A stretch of 32,213 nt of DNA from assembly GCA_011049175.1 (NCBI GenBank), contig DSCJ01000097.1:1-32213 (forward strand), in the 5' to 3' direction. Shown here piece after piece: positions 8,001 through 16,900 of the stretch; within the stretch, counting starts at the first letter, position 1, and the number at the start of each line of letters is the position of its first letter. The DNA is from Bacteroidota bacterium (GTDB lineage Bacteria; Bacteroidota; Bacteroidia; Bacteroidales; VadinHA17). The notes under the pieces are model-generated. The model searched no databases. It was not told the origin of the DNA and saw only the letters and a list, made by a program, of their open reading frames with translations. Both the position numbers and the translations under genes were made by a program.

Positions 8001-9117
8001 GGACAATCTCCCCATAGGTGTGGCTGTGAATGAAACGCAGACCGGGAAGGCCACCTATATGAACCGCATGTTCGGGCAAATTTACGGCTGGCCGAACAAA
8101 GAGCTGACCAGCGTGGAACGGTTTTTCGAACTGGTGTATCCCGATCCGGAGTACCGGGGCATGATCATGAAGAAGGTGATGGAAGACATCCGAAGCGGCG
8201 ATCCATCCCGGATGCACTGGGAAGAGATCAGGGCGACCACCGCGGAGGGAGAGAAGAAATATGTAAATGCTGTGAACATACCGGTGCCGGGGCAGGCCGT
8301 GATGGTATCCACGGTCCAGGATGTGACGGAAATCGTGGAAGCACGCATGCGGTTGGAGGATATCAACCGGGAGCTCGAAGAAAGGGTAACGGAACGAACC
8401 GCCCAGCTTCAGGCTACCAACAAGGAGCTCGAGGCCTTTGCCTATTCGGTGTCACACGACCTGCGGGCTCCGCTTAGGGCCATCGATGGCTTCGCCCGGA
8501 TCATTGAAGAGGAATATGCCCCGCAACTCGACCGGGAAGGAAGGCGCCTGTTCGGCGTGGTACGTGAAAGCGCAGAAACGATGGACAAACTGATATCCGA
8601 CCTGCTGGAGCTTTCCCGCACAGGCAGAACATCCGTCAAACCCGAAAAAGTGAATATGGCGGAGGTGGTGAGATCGGTGTTTCTTGAAATTGTTCCGGAG
8701 GACACAAGAAAATTGTTCCGCATGCAGATAGGCAAAATGCCCGATGCCCGGGTCGACCCGTCCCTGATAAAACACGTATGGACGAATCTGTTGTCGAATG
8801 CCGTAAAATATTCCATGCCGTCAAAAACGAAAAAGATCGAGGTGGGCGGAACCAGGAAAGAAAACAAACTGATCTATTTTGTCAGAGACCATGGGGTGGG
8901 ATTCAATCCGGAGTATGCCCACAAGTTGTTCGGGGTGTTCCAGCGCTTACACAGGTCGGAAGAGTTCGAAGGCACCGGCGTGGGGCTGGCCATTGTGCAA
9001 CGCATTGTGCACCGGCACGGAGGAGAAGTATGGGCCGAAGGGGAAGAAGGGAAAGGGGCCACCTTCTGGCTCAGCCTGCCGTTACCTGGCGTGGAAACCA
9101 AAAAAGAACATGGATAG
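5002..9117 (+). CDS. Membrane sensor histidine kinase: extracellular sensor, GAF, PocR, three PAS, HisKA, HATPase
   Basis: This 1371-residue kinase has a first transmembrane helix at about 10-32, a Cache-like periplasmic sensor up to about 300, and a second helix at about 303-324. The cytoplasmic part holds a GAF domain (about 340-505) and a PocR-type ligand domain (about 543-730) with its cysteine-rich stretch and the ECAGGIHLYAVPI motif (Cys648). Three PAS domains (about 735-1110), a coiled coil and HisKA with the phospho-accepting His1152 in SVSHDLRAP follow. The HATPase has N-box NLLSNAVKYS and G-boxes DHGVGF and GTGVGLAIV. It carries no receiver; the Rcp1-type regulator 62 bases downstream is the likely partner. 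The SHDLRAP H-box matches the phytochrome-like kinase group, though no chromophore domain is present. PocR domains bind small organic ligands in known cases; the ligand here is unknown. A start at 5002 puts the first membrane helix near the N-terminus. Confidence 0.95.
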   Translation: MLPARSVKPRTLLLISAFIVLAGLLAFATLHYFRNYKQGIIRQVENELAAVAELKISELTRWRQERFSDASVYYRNDNFSSLVSRYIEEENGESEERLRIWLRQIREAYDYDRICLHDTSGRELIAWPTGTVPIPHAFHQDLQKALVSGSIMWEDFYMNEYDGNIYLSVLTPVIQEGPDSTVIGVLGFRIDPETYLYPMINRWPVPSRTEETLIVRREGDEVVFLNSLRFNPDAALNLRVPVSEMSLPAVQAVTGHMGITRGTNYRGTRVFSCVAHVPGSEWYLVANVDEEEALEPLAEVRRNLAMMVFSLLVLTGGLMGMIWRQQYIASIKEKAETAEKLRKLNRVYAVLSDINQAIIRFRDKEALYREVCRIATGKGEFLLAWLGKYDPGTEQVDMVAFDTQAEMDAEGVIPDMHDSSESARPVFRCIQTGERIIVNDIMAEPALAPWHDQSRQAGFRSMAVFPLKVGEELWGIFTLYASAPHFFDEEEIRLLDELAMDISFSIEYMELEEKERETREELKKIEWLLQPGDFRDHIHAPVYGDITRLNRGGLILEAVGKEALNGIIGEFMDLLGTSSAVYEKNGDYAAGIFSSGWCRFMDRCSFELCGTDNLAEALQSGRWHCHESCWKDAAVKSMETNGPVDIECAGGIHLYAVPIRAGEEIIGSINFGYGNPPRDRETLNELAEKYGTSPEILQEKAEEYESRPPFIVELAKFRLEGAARLIALMVERHRTRQELENARYLMDYIIRHDPDAIAVFDRDMKYIFVSERYVQHFGLEETELMGKVYDEVLPDTSDEMKKVYRDALKGKITRKEEDEFVREDGEKIVTRWECRPWHNADGSVDGVILYIEEITEEKKAEMELRESESRYRSLVEYAPDAIFINLFDKVIMANKACLEMFGAENPEELVGKSIYEIFHPDSHDLVRERIRVLHETGEAVPPVEEKMVRLDGQVVEVETVAAPFSYGGVNAIHVILHDLTRRKLDQKKLEERNAFIQSILDNLPIGVAVNETQTGKATYMNRMFGQIYGWPNKELTSVERFFELVYPDPEYRGMIMKKVMEDIRSGDPSRMHWEEIRATTAEGEKKYVNAVNIPVPGQAVMVSTVQDVTEIVEARMRLEDINRELEERVTERTAQLQATNKELEAFAYSVSHDLRAPLRAIDGFARIIEEEYAPQLDREGRRLFGVVRESAETMDKLISDLLELSRTGRTSVKPEKVNMAEVVRSVFLEIVPEDTRKLFRMQIGKMPDARVDPSLIKHVWTNLLSNAVKYSMPSKTKKIEVGGTRKENKLIYFVRDHGVGFNPEYAHKLFGVFQRLHRSEEFEGTGVGLAIVQRIVHRHGGEVWAEGEEGKGATFWLSLPLPGVETKKEHG

Positions 9118-9179
9118 CGTGTGACGAACCGGAGAACATATATGATTGAGAAGATTACAGAATAATATGAGGGTATATT

Positions 9180-9635
9180 ATGGAAAAAAAAGTCACTACA
9201 AAAGCCGTAGAAATTCTGCTGGTGGAAGACAATCCCCATGATGCGGAACTGGCTATGCGGGCGTTGAAAAAAAGCCGCCTGGCCAACCGGGTGGTGCATG
9301 TATCCGATGGAGAGCAGGCGCTGGATTTTTTGTTTGCCAGGGGGAAATACAGCCACCGGCAGAAAACCGATCAGCCGAAAATGATATTGCTCGACCTGAA
9401 GCTGCCCAGGGTAGACGGAATGGAAGTGCTCAAAGCCGTCAAATCCAATCCCCGCACCAGGGTAATACCCATTGTTGTGCTGACATCCTCGCGGGAGGAA
9501 AGGGATATTATTGATAGTTATGAACTGGGAGTGAACAGCTACCTGGTCAAACCGGTGGATTTTGACAAGTTCGTGGAGGTGGTAAAAGATCTGGGGATGT
9601 ACTGGCTGGTGCTGAACCAGCCGCCACGTATTTAA
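9180..9635 (+). CDS. Single-domain response regulator, Rcp1-like
   Basis: This 151-residue protein is one receiver domain with no output domain. Acidic residues lie in [11 protein letters not shown] (Glu16, Asp17), the phospho-acceptor is Asp72 in [11 protein letters not shown], the switch Thr102 is in VVLTSSRE, and Lys124 is in YLVKPVDF. The extended loop before the acceptor ([16 protein letters not shown]) is typical of Rcp1-type regulators, which pair with phytochrome-like kinases bearing a SHDLRAP H-box. The kinase encoded just upstream is of that kind, so the two probably form a pair. The next gene, a hybrid kinase that itself starts with a receiver, begins 16 bases later, suggesting a three-gene operon and possible phosphorelay. 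Confidence 0.93.
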   Translation: MEKKVTTKAVEILLVEDNPHDAELAMRALKKSRLANRVVHVSDGEQALDFLFARGKYSHRQKTDQPKMILLDLKLPRVDGMEVLKAVKSNPRTRVIPIVVLTSSREERDIIDSYELGVNSYLVKPVDFDKFVEVVKDLGMYWLVLNQPPRI

Positions 9636-9651
9636 TAAAAAAGAACCGGTT

Positions 9652-11949
9652 ATGGAAAATCGCCTGAAAATTCTGTTTGCAGAAGATCTTCCCACCGATT
9701 ATGAGCTGGCGGTAAGGGAGATACGGCAATCGGGAACAGCAATAGAAACCACCAGGGTGGATGAGCCGGCGTCTTTCCGGAAAGCTTTGGAAACCTTTCG
9801 TCCCGATGTGGTGATATCCGATTATGCCATGCCCCGGTTCAACGGGCTGGATGCCCTGAAAATCACACGGGAAACCGATCCCTATCTGCCTTTTATCGTG
9901 CTGACCGGTTCCATGAACGAGGAAACGGCGGTTGAATGCATGAAAGCCGGGGCCACCGATTATGTGATTAAAGAGCACCGCACCCGTCTTCCTTATGCCG
10001 TGCAGGAGGCGTTGAAAAAACGGAAAGTAGCCCGGGAAAAGGAACAGGCTTTGCAGCAACTGAGAGAAAGCGAGGAAAAATACAAATCCCTTTTCCGCAA
10101 CAACCATGCAGTGATGATGCTGATTGACCCCGAGGACGGCACCATTGTGGATGTTAACCCCGCTGCCTGTAATTTTTACGGATTTACACACCAGGAACTC
10201 ACCTCAAAAAAAATGGCGGATATCAATACCCTCACGGCGGAAGAGGTGGAAAAGGAAATGAAAGATGCCGTGGCGGAAAAAAGGAATCATTTCCAGTTCA
10301 GGCACCGGAAAGCCAGCGGGGAGATACGGGATGTGGAGGTGTTTAGCGGGCCCATTCCCATGGAAGGGAAAATATTGCTCTATTCCATTGTGCATGATAT
10401 TACGGAAAGAAGGGAACTGGAAAACGCACTGCAGGAGAGTGAAAAAAGGTACCGGGAAATGTTTGTGAACAATCCTGTGCCTATGCTGATCTATGAGGTG
10501 GAAACCCTTCAGATCATGGAAGTGAATGATGCGGCCGTGAACAAGTATGGGTATACCTATGATGAATTTACGAAAATGACCCTGAAAAATATCAGGCCCG
10601 AAGAGGATGTTCCTGAATTGCTGGAAGCTGTTCAGAATTCTTCGGAAGACTTCCGGCATTTGCGCGTTTGGAGGCACCGGAAAAAAGACGGCAGCCTGAT
10701 GATGGTGGAGATCGCTTCCCATGCCCTGCCCGAAAGGGATGGTAAAAAGTATCGCCTGGTGCTGGCCAATGACGTAACGGCGCGGCTCGAGGCGGAAAAT
10801 ATGCTGCGCGAGGCCAAGGAGAAAGCCGAGGCAAGCGACCGGCTGAAAACAGCCTTTATGAACAATATTTCCCATGAGGTACGCACCCCCATGAACGGAA
10901 TCGTGGGTTTTGCCGAGATACTGATGGGTGAGGACATGCCGCGGGAAGAAAAGGAAGAGGCTCTGCGGGTGCTCCAGTCGAGCAGCGAACGCCTCATTAG
11001 CACCATCAATAATTACATGGATATCTCCCTGATTGTTTCCGGGAATATGGAAGTGAACGTCACCCGGGTGGATTGCCGGGAGCTTCTGCAGGATATTTTT
11101 ATGACGTGCAGAAACCGGGCCGAAGCCAAGGGGCTTCAGGCCGGCCTTGAGGTTCCGGAATCCCTCACCGATCCCTTTCTGGAAACCGATCCCGAACTGC
11201 TGAAAAAGGCTCTTGGGCATCTTACAGAAAATGCCTTGAAGTTTACTGGCCAGGGGGAGGTGACGCTGGGGTTACGCAGGGAGAAGGATGTGATGGTGTT
11301 TTTCGTGAGGGATACGGGGCCCGGCATACAAAAGGAATCCCTCGAAAATATTTTTGCCCATTTTTCACAGGAGGATGAATCACGCACACGGAAATTTGAA
11401 GGCAGTGGATTGGGGTTGTCTATTGCCAGGGGTATTGCCGGGATTCTTGGTGGTAACATTGCAGTCGATACGGAGCCCGGAAAAGGATCGGAGTTCCGGT
11501 TGGTCCTGCCTGCGGGAGAGAAATCCCATGTCCCCGGGAAGGAAACCCTGGCGGGAATTTCTTCGGAACATAGTGAGGTACCCCTGAAAATTCTGGTGGC
11601 GGAGGATGATCCGGCCAGCTTCTTTTATCTGCAAAAGATTATGGAGAAAAAGATACGGGCTGAAATGATCTATGCCCGGAACGGACAGGAAGCGGTGGAA
11701 AAATTCCGGGAGAATCCGGGGATTGATCTGGTGCTGATGGATATCAAAATGCCGGTGATGAACGGACTGGATGCTACCCGGCAGATCAAATCCATGGATA
11801 AAAAGGTGCCGGTGCTGGCCATTACCGCCTATGCCCTGAGCGGGGAAGAGTACCTGGCCCGGGAAGCCGGATGCGACGAATACATCACCAAGCCCGTGTA
11901 TGTTGATCTGCTGATGCAGAAAATAGAAAAATACGTGTACCGGCCGTAA
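9652..11949 (+). CDS. Cytoplasmic hybrid histidine kinase: receiver, two PAS, HisKA, HATPase, receiver
   Basis: This 765-residue soluble protein has receiver domains at both ends. The N-terminal receiver (about 5-120) has Asp57 in VVISDYAMPRF. PAS domains follow at about 141-260 and 263-385. HisKA carries His408 in NNISHEVRTPMNG, and the HATPase (about 505-620) shows N-box HLTENALKFT and G-boxes RDTGPGI and GSGLGLSIA. The C-terminal receiver (about 644-760) has Asp697 in VLMDIKMPVMNG and Lys in ITKPVYVD. No membrane helix is present, so the N-terminal receiver probably takes the input. It is the third gene after the GAF/PocR kinase and Rcp1-like regulator. It converges with the minus-strand regulator gene, with only 7 bases between stops. 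Confidence 0.95.
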   Translation: MENRLKILFAEDLPTDYELAVREIRQSGTAIETTRVDEPASFRKALETFRPDVVISDYAMPRFNGLDALKITRETDPYLPFIVLTGSMNEETAVECMKAGATDYVIKEHRTRLPYAVQEALKKRKVAREKEQALQQLRESEEKYKSLFRNNHAVMMLIDPEDGTIVDVNPAACNFYGFTHQELTSKKMADINTLTAEEVEKEMKDAVAEKRNHFQFRHRKASGEIRDVEVFSGPIPMEGKILLYSIVHDITERRELENALQESEKRYREMFVNNPVPMLIYEVETLQIMEVNDAAVNKYGYTYDEFTKMTLKNIRPEEDVPELLEAVQNSSEDFRHLRVWRHRKKDGSLMMVEIASHALPERDGKKYRLVLANDVTARLEAENMLREAKEKAEASDRLKTAFMNNISHEVRTPMNGIVGFAEILMGEDMPREEKEEALRVLQSSSERLISTINNYMDISLIVSGNMEVNVTRVDCRELLQDIFMTCRNRAEAKGLQAGLEVPESLTDPFLETDPELLKKALGHLTENALKFTGQGEVTLGLRREKDVMVFFVRDTGPGIQKESLENIFAHFSQEDESRTRKFEGSGLGLSIARGIAGILGGNIAVDTEPGKGSEFRLVLPAGEKSHVPGKETLAGISSEHSEVPLKILVAEDDPASFFYLQKIMEKKIRAEMIYARNGQEAVEKFRENPGIDLVLMDIKMPVMNGLDATRQIKSMDKKVPVLAITAYALSGEEYLAREAGCDEYITKPVYVDLLMQKIEKYVYRP

Positions 11950-11956
11950 AACGGGT

Positions 11957-12385
11957 TTAATTGAATTGCATTCTGATCACCTTGCCCTCGGGGAACAGGT
12001 AGTGTTCCAGGGTGCTGATCAGTACCTGCGGAGGAATGGGCTTGACCAGGTATTCATGGCAGCCTGCCATAAATGATTTTCTTCTGACATCGGGCGATGA
12101 ATAAGCCGTTTCCGCAATGATGGGCACCCCACGGCGGCATTTTCTGATCTCTCTGATTACCTCCACCCCGTTGATGAAAGGGATCTGGATATCCACCAGG
12201 GCCAGGTCAATTTGTTTATCGGTGTAACAACAATAATCAATGGCATCGGGACCTGTTTCCAGGTGGACAACGGTGGCTCCCGTTCTTTTCAGTATCTCCT
12301 CAAAATACCGGTAACACGACAGGTTATCTTCTACGATCAGAATCACCTTGTCATGCCAGTCCTTTTTGAAAATAGAATTTTCCAA
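11957..12385 (-). CDS. Single-domain response regulator
   Basis: This is a 142-residue stand-alone receiver. Conserved positions are Glu19-Asp20 in LIVEDNLSCY, acceptor Asp65 in LALVDIQIPFINGVE, Thr in AETAYSS and Lys in YLVKPIPP. The sequence style (AETAYS, AGCHEYLVKPI) is very close to the C-terminal receivers of the hybrid kinases at 9652, 19186 and 21156, so it may share their kinase or act as a phosphate sink. No DNA-binding or enzymatic output is present. It lies downstream of the sigma factor gene on the same strand, but a strong hairpin (12608-12642) sits between them, so it probably has its own promoter. Confidence 0.9.
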   Translation of the reverse strand: MENSIFKKDWHDKVILIVEDNLSCYRYFEEILKRTGATVVHLETGPDAIDYCCYTDKQIDLALVDIQIPFINGVEVIREIRKCRRGVPIIAETAYSSPDVRRKSFMAGCHEYLVKPIPPQVLISTLEHYLFPEGKVIRMQFN

Positions 12386-12706
12386 CCGGAAATCAGGTTT
12401 GGGGTTAGGTTTTTAATTTTTCGCCATGCAAAATATAAAACTCCGGGCAGAAATCATTGGAATTAAGCAGAAAAGGTCCGGTGATTTTTCAACAGGTTGC
12501 GCAACAAATGTAATACTCAGGAATACAGAGGGGTAGATGTCATGGCAAACAGGTTATCAACCGGAAAGGCCATGAAAATCAGGATGCTTCAACGAACATA
12601 AAACACAAATACCGCCTTATCTGAAACAGATATGGCGGTATTCAGGTACATGGTTCTTTTTCTCTCCTTTTCTGAGGCGACCGGTTTTTATTTCCCGATG
12701 CAGGGG
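12386..12706. other. Intergenic region between sigma factor and response regulator
   Basis: No gene is supported in these 320 bases. The only clear structure is the terminator hairpin at 12608-12642. CAAAATATA near 12428 is a one-base-off reverse complement of the TAnnTTTG box and could drive the minus-strand regulator, but no TTG is found at the usual distance. Confidence 0.4.
12608..12642 (-). terminator. Intrinsic terminator of the sigma factor gene
   Basis: Arms 12608-12623 and 12627-12642 are complementary over 16 positions with one mismatch, around an AAA loop (TTT on the minus strand). Read on the minus strand it starts 64 bases past the sigma factor stop and is followed by TGTGTTTTATG, a T-rich but interrupted tract. 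Confidence 0.7.
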
Positions 12707-13573
12707 TCAGGTCTGGTCAAAATAATTCTGCAGCAGCTTGCGCCGCGAACTGTGGCGCATTTTTTTCAATGCCTTGTCGCGCACCTGTCTTACCCTTTCC
12801 CGGGTCAGGTGCATTTTCTCGCCGATTTCTTCCATAGTCATCGGTTGCATGCCGATACCGAAAGAAAGCTTGATAATATCTTCCTCCCGTTTGCTCATGG
12901 AGCGGAGTACGCGTTCGATTTCCTTCTGCAGCGACTCCTTGCTGAGCCCTTCGTCGGGTGAAGGCTCGCTGCTACTGGCCAGTACATCCAGCAGGGTACC
13001 GTCTTCTTCTTCCGAGAAAGGGGCATCCACGGAAACCGGTTTCCCCGAAAGGGGAAGGGTTTGCTTTACCTTGTCTATGGGTACTCCCATGGATTGAGCA
13101 AGCTCCTCCGGTGTGGGTGTCCGTTCATTTTCCTGTTCAAACTGGTTCTGTGCTTTATGGAGCTTTTGAAGCGTTCCCGACTGGTTCAGCGGAATCCTCA
13201 CCACCCGGCCTTTTTCAGCAATGGCCTGCAGAATGGACTGCCTGATCCACCATACGGCATATGAGATAAACTTGAAGCCGCGGGTTTCATCGAAACGCTG
13301 GGCCGCCTTGATCAGCCCCAGATTCCCCTCGTTGATCAGATCGGGCAGGCTCAGCCCCTGCCGCTGGTACTGTTTGGCCACGGATACAACAAAACGCAGA
13401 TTGGCCCGTACCAGCCTGTCCAGGGCTTTTTGGTCACCTTCCCTGATCCGTCGGGCCAGAGCAGCCTCCTCTTCCACACTGATCAGCTCTTCTCTGGCAA
13501 TGTCCTGTAAATACTTGTCAAGCGATGCACTTTCCCTGTTGGTAAATGATTTTTCAATTTTTAACTGCCTCAT
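12707..13573 (-). CDS. RNA polymerase sigma-70 factor, RpoD/SigA family
   Basis: This 288-residue sigma factor has the compact Bacteroidota RpoD layout: region 1.2 ([17 protein letters not shown]), region 2 with [13 protein letters not shown] and the 2.3/2.4 segment [19 protein letters not shown], region 3, and region 4 with the helix-turn-helix [20 protein letters not shown]. It lacks region 1.1, as usual in the phylum. It opens with the family-typical MRQLKI. Region 2.4 onward ([21 protein letters not shown]) and region 4.1 differ from the near-invariant primary sigma of Bacteroidota as I remember it, so it may be a second, alternative RpoD paralogue. It sits alone on the minus strand among signalling genes, preceded by a perfect Shine-Dalgarno and followed by a terminator. 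Confidence 0.93.
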   Translation of the reverse strand: MRQLKIEKSFTNRESASLDKYLQDIAREELISVEEEAALARRIREGDQKALDRLVRANLRFVVSVAKQYQRQGLSLPDLINEGNLGLIKAAQRFDETRGFKFISYAVWWIRQSILQAIAEKGRVVRIPLNQSGTLQKLHKAQNQFEQENERTPTPEELAQSMGVPIDKVKQTLPLSGKPVSVDAPFSEEEDGTLLDVLASSSEPSPDEGLSKESLQKEIERVLRSMSKREEDIIKLSFGIGMQPMTMEEIGEKMHLTRERVRQVRDKALKKMRHSSRRKLLQNYFDQT

Positions 13574-13581
13574 GTCTTTCC

Positions 13582-13587
13582 CCTCCT
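13582..13587 (-). promoter_or_regulatory. Strong Shine-Dalgarno of the sigma factor gene
   Basis: AGGAGG (within AAAGGAGGGG on the minus strand) ends 8 bases before the ATG at 13573. It fixes the start codon. Perfect Shine-Dalgarno motifs are uncommon in Bacteroidota, and I see none comparable in front of the other genes here. Confidence 0.75.
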
Positions 13588-13683
13588 TTCCTGAATAAAT
13601 TTAATAAAATCGTGACCGGATGTCAAATCCTTCCCGGTTCATTCTGCTCTTTTCCCCGCAAATAGAACGTTTTCAAAACAAAA

Positions 13684-13717
13684 TTGTTTCTTCTTTCGTA
13701 AATATTTATATAATTTG
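13684..13717 (+). promoter_or_regulatory. Candidate promoter for the 9-PAS kinase
   Basis: TTG at 13684-13686 precedes TATAATTTG (13709-13717) by 22 bases. This resembles the Bacteroidota TTG / TAnnTTTG pair, with one extra base in the -7 box and slightly long spacing. It would give a leader of about 160 bases. The call rests on sequence similarity alone. Confidence 0.3.
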
Positions 13718-13835
13718 TTATATTGATGATCGCTGCCGGGGCTTTTGCCCGGTTTCATCCCTGTTATTCGTGATGCGCGTTAAGAGGGTTTGGTTGCGTG
13801 CTTAGGGGGGTTATTTTCTTAAAAATAGTTAAAAT

Positions 13836-13857
13836 CCAACAGGATACATTCTGTTGG
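13836..13857. promoter_or_regulatory. Inverted repeat upstream of the 9-PAS kinase
   Basis: CCAACAG (13836-13842) and CTGTTGG (13851-13857) are perfect inverted copies separated by 8 bases. The site lies about 30 bases before the upstream GTG of the kinase frame and could be an operator or a leader hairpin. No T-tract follows, so it is not a terminator. Confidence 0.4.
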
Positions 13858-13886
13858 GTGAAAATTAACGGATAGCAATATAACTG

Positions 13887-13952
13887 GTGGCAGATCAAAA
13901 AAGTGAAAAAGGGGGAAAGCAGCCGCAAAATAAAAAATGGCTGAACGCCTAA
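13887..13952 (+). other. Probable original N-terminus of the 9-PAS kinase, cut off by an in-frame TAA
   Basis: From GTG at 13887 the kinase frame reads 21 sense codons ending in KKWLNA, then TAA at 13950-13952, and then continues as ALLDSLPGMAF, a normal PAS beginning. Codon choice just before the stop (CTG AAC GCC) looks like coding sequence of this region. A single change from CAA (Gln) would explain the stop. An alternative is ATG 13937 in another frame, giving MAERLSL, which would join the kinase if one T of the CTT at 13955-13957 were absent. Confidence 0.45.
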
Positions 13953-13955
13953 GCC

Positions 13956-16900
13956 TTGCTCGACAGCTTACCGGGCATGGCTTTTCGCTGCCTGGATGAT
14001 GCGAACTGGACCATGCTGTATGTAAGCAGGGGATGTATGGAACTGACCGGTTTTCAGCCGGAAGCATTGATCGGGAACAGGGATTATCCCTACGAACACA
14101 TTATCCATCCGGACGACCGCAAGAGGGTAAGAGAGGAAGTCCATACAGCCTTTTCACAGGGTCGGAGCTATGAGCTAACCTACCGGATCAGGACGCGCGA
14201 CCGGCAAACCCGCTGGGTGCTGGAACGGGGATTTAAATCGGAAGAAGCGTACCGGGAAAAACGAATTATTGAGGGAGTGATTGTGGATATTACCGCCCGG
14301 AAGAAAGCCGAGGAGCGGCTGTTGGCCGAAGAAAATTTGCTGAGGAGTGTGCTGAGAAGTATTCCCGGTGGCGTGGGGATGGTCAGAAACCGCATCCTGA
14401 TATGGGTGAACGACACGTTTTGCCGTATGTTCGAGCGTCCGGAAGAAGAACTGATCGGGAAAAACACCTCGGTGATTTATCCGTCAACACAGGAATATGA
14501 ACGGGTAGGAAAGGAACTGTACCCGGCCCTCGAAAGAGACGGGTTTGCCGGTTTGGAAGCGGAGCTGATAACAGGCACCGGCCGGTTGCTCCATGCCATT
14601 TTTACCATCACACATGTCAACCCCCAAAAACCGGAGGAAGGAGCTGTTTTTGTGGTGACCGATGTTTCGGGCATGAAAAAGGTGGAGCGGGAGCTCAGGG
14701 AAAGTGAAATGAAATACAGCCAGCTCGTACGTTCAAACCCCGATTCTATCATGGTGATTTCCGGGGGGAAATATGTTTATGTCAATCCGGCCGCTTTCAA
14801 AACGCTGGGTTACAGAAATGCGGAAGAGGTAACCGGTTTGGAAGCGGATGTAACGGTTCACCCTGATTTTCGGCTCTTTATCGAAAACCGCAGAAAGAAA
14901 GCCCTGCAGGGGGAGACCAATCCGCCGGCAGTGATCCGCATGCTGAAGAAAAACGGGGAAACCCTGTGGGCCGAAACCTATTCCATGCCCATGGTTTATC
15001 AGGGAGAGAAAGCCGTAATGGTCATAGCTAAGGACGTTACGGAAAAACTGATAGCTGAAGAAAAACTCAGGCAGAGCGAAACCCTTTTGAAGAAAATATA
15101 CGACACGACCCCTGTGGGATTGGGGATCATGCAGAACAGGGTACTGAAGAGCGTGAACCGGGGTTTTATGCAGATAACGGGATACAGTGAGGAAGAGCTG
15201 CGGGGACGTTCAGCCCGAATGCTGTACCACAGTGAAGAAGAGTTTAACCGGGTGGGTAAACTGATAGAGAAATTCAGGACCGACCGGTCGTTCCAGCCTA
15301 TTGAAACGGTGATCAGGCATAAAACGGGCAGGGAAGTCCCCGTATATTTCCAGACCCTGCCGGTACTGGCCACCGACCTGATGGGAGAAATGGTGTTTTC
15401 CGTAATCGACCTCACCCCCATCAGGGAGGCGGAAACCAGAATGCAGCAAAGCCAGACCACCTTCCAGACCTTTATGGATAACCTGCCGGCCAGCGCCTAC
15501 ATCAAGGATGACAGGCTGAGGCATGTTTTTGTGAACCGGTATCTTCTGGATATTACAGGCCTGAAAGAGGAAGAGATCATCGGAAAAAAAGGACGGGAAG
15601 TATTTCCGCCCTCCACTGCTGAAGCCATGGAGCGAATGGACCAAATCGTTCTGGACAAAGGGAAAACAGTTACCCGGGAATATCCGATTGTTCTTCCGGG
15701 GGGAGAAACATCCTGGCAGTATGATATCAAATTTCTGCTTACCGGCGTGGACGGCTCCCGGATGGTAGGCGGGATCAGTGTTGACATTACCCGGCGGAGG
15801 GAAATGGAAGAAAAACTGCGCGAAAGCGAGGAAAGGTTCCGGGCCCTGGTCAGCTCCATGGAAGATATTATTTTTACACTGGATACCCGCGGACGTCATA
15901 CAGGTCTTTATGGAAGGTGGGTGGAAAAATACGCGGCCAGTCCGGCAGATTTTCTTGGGAAAAGTGCGGCGGAAGTGTTCGGTAAAAAGGCCGGCAGGGT
16001 GCATATGGAAGCCAACAGGAAAGCCCTGAAGGGGGAATTTCTGGTATACGAGTGGAAAGCCGGCGATGGGGAAGAGATAAGCCATTTTCAGACCTCCCTC
16101 AGCCCCATAAGAAACAGTAAAGGACAGGTTTCGGGCCTGGTTGGGATCGGCCGGGATATTACGGAGCTCAAAAAAGCAGAAGCACAAGTGCGCGACAGCG
16201 AAAAGAATTTCCGTGCCTTCATGGATTATATACCCGCTTACATTGTGTTGAAAGACAGCCATCTGAATTATGTATATGCCAATAAGCGGTTGATCACTGA
16301 TCTGGGTATTACGGAAGACGACCTGAAAAACCTGAAAGATGAGGAACTGTTTGATCCGCACATGGCGGAAACCATCATACGGCTGGAGAAAAAGGTCATG
16401 AGACAAAAAAACGTGCAGGAAATTCCGGAAGTCAGGATCAGGTGGAAAAACCGGGAGCGGTGGCTGCGCGGCGTGGTGTTCCCGGTTATCATGTCTGGGA
16501 ATGAGGAATTCGTCGGGGAATTCTATGTGGATATCACCGCCCATAAACAAATGGAAGAAACGCTCCAGCAGGCCCTCCAGACTTCCGATGACATTGTCCG
16601 GACCATTCCTTCCGGATTGTTAATTTTCGGACTTGCAGGAAAAGGGCAGCTAATCCTGGAAGGAGGCAACCCCCAGGCCGCCCGCATTACGGGAATGAAA
16701 ATCAATGACTGGCTGGGCAGAACCTTTGAAGAGATCTGGCCCGATAAGGCAGGAGAAGGCCTGAAAAAGACTTTTCTCAAGGTAATTGAAAAGGGAAATA
16801 CATACCACAATGATGATTTCCATTATGAAGGGAAATCTTTAAAAGGCACTTTCCGCATCAGGGCTTTTCGCATGCCCGGCCAGCGGGTGGGTGTGGCATT

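Larger units (their letters stand above)
13574..13886. other. Divergent promoter region, sigma factor / 9-PAS kinase
   Basis: This stretch has no gene and is AT-rich around 13690-13730. It must hold the minus-strand sigma factor promoter and the plus-strand kinase promoter. CAAATAGA (13659-13666) is, on the minus strand, one base off the TAnnTTTG box, but no TTG lies at the normal spacing. A 7-bp inverted repeat is present at 13836-13857. Confidence 0.4.

Noticed and set aside
12632-12961. Plus-strand 109-codon frame over the sigma factor 3' end
   Set aside because: It starts inside the terminator hairpin and runs antisense to the conserved region 4 of the sigma factor.
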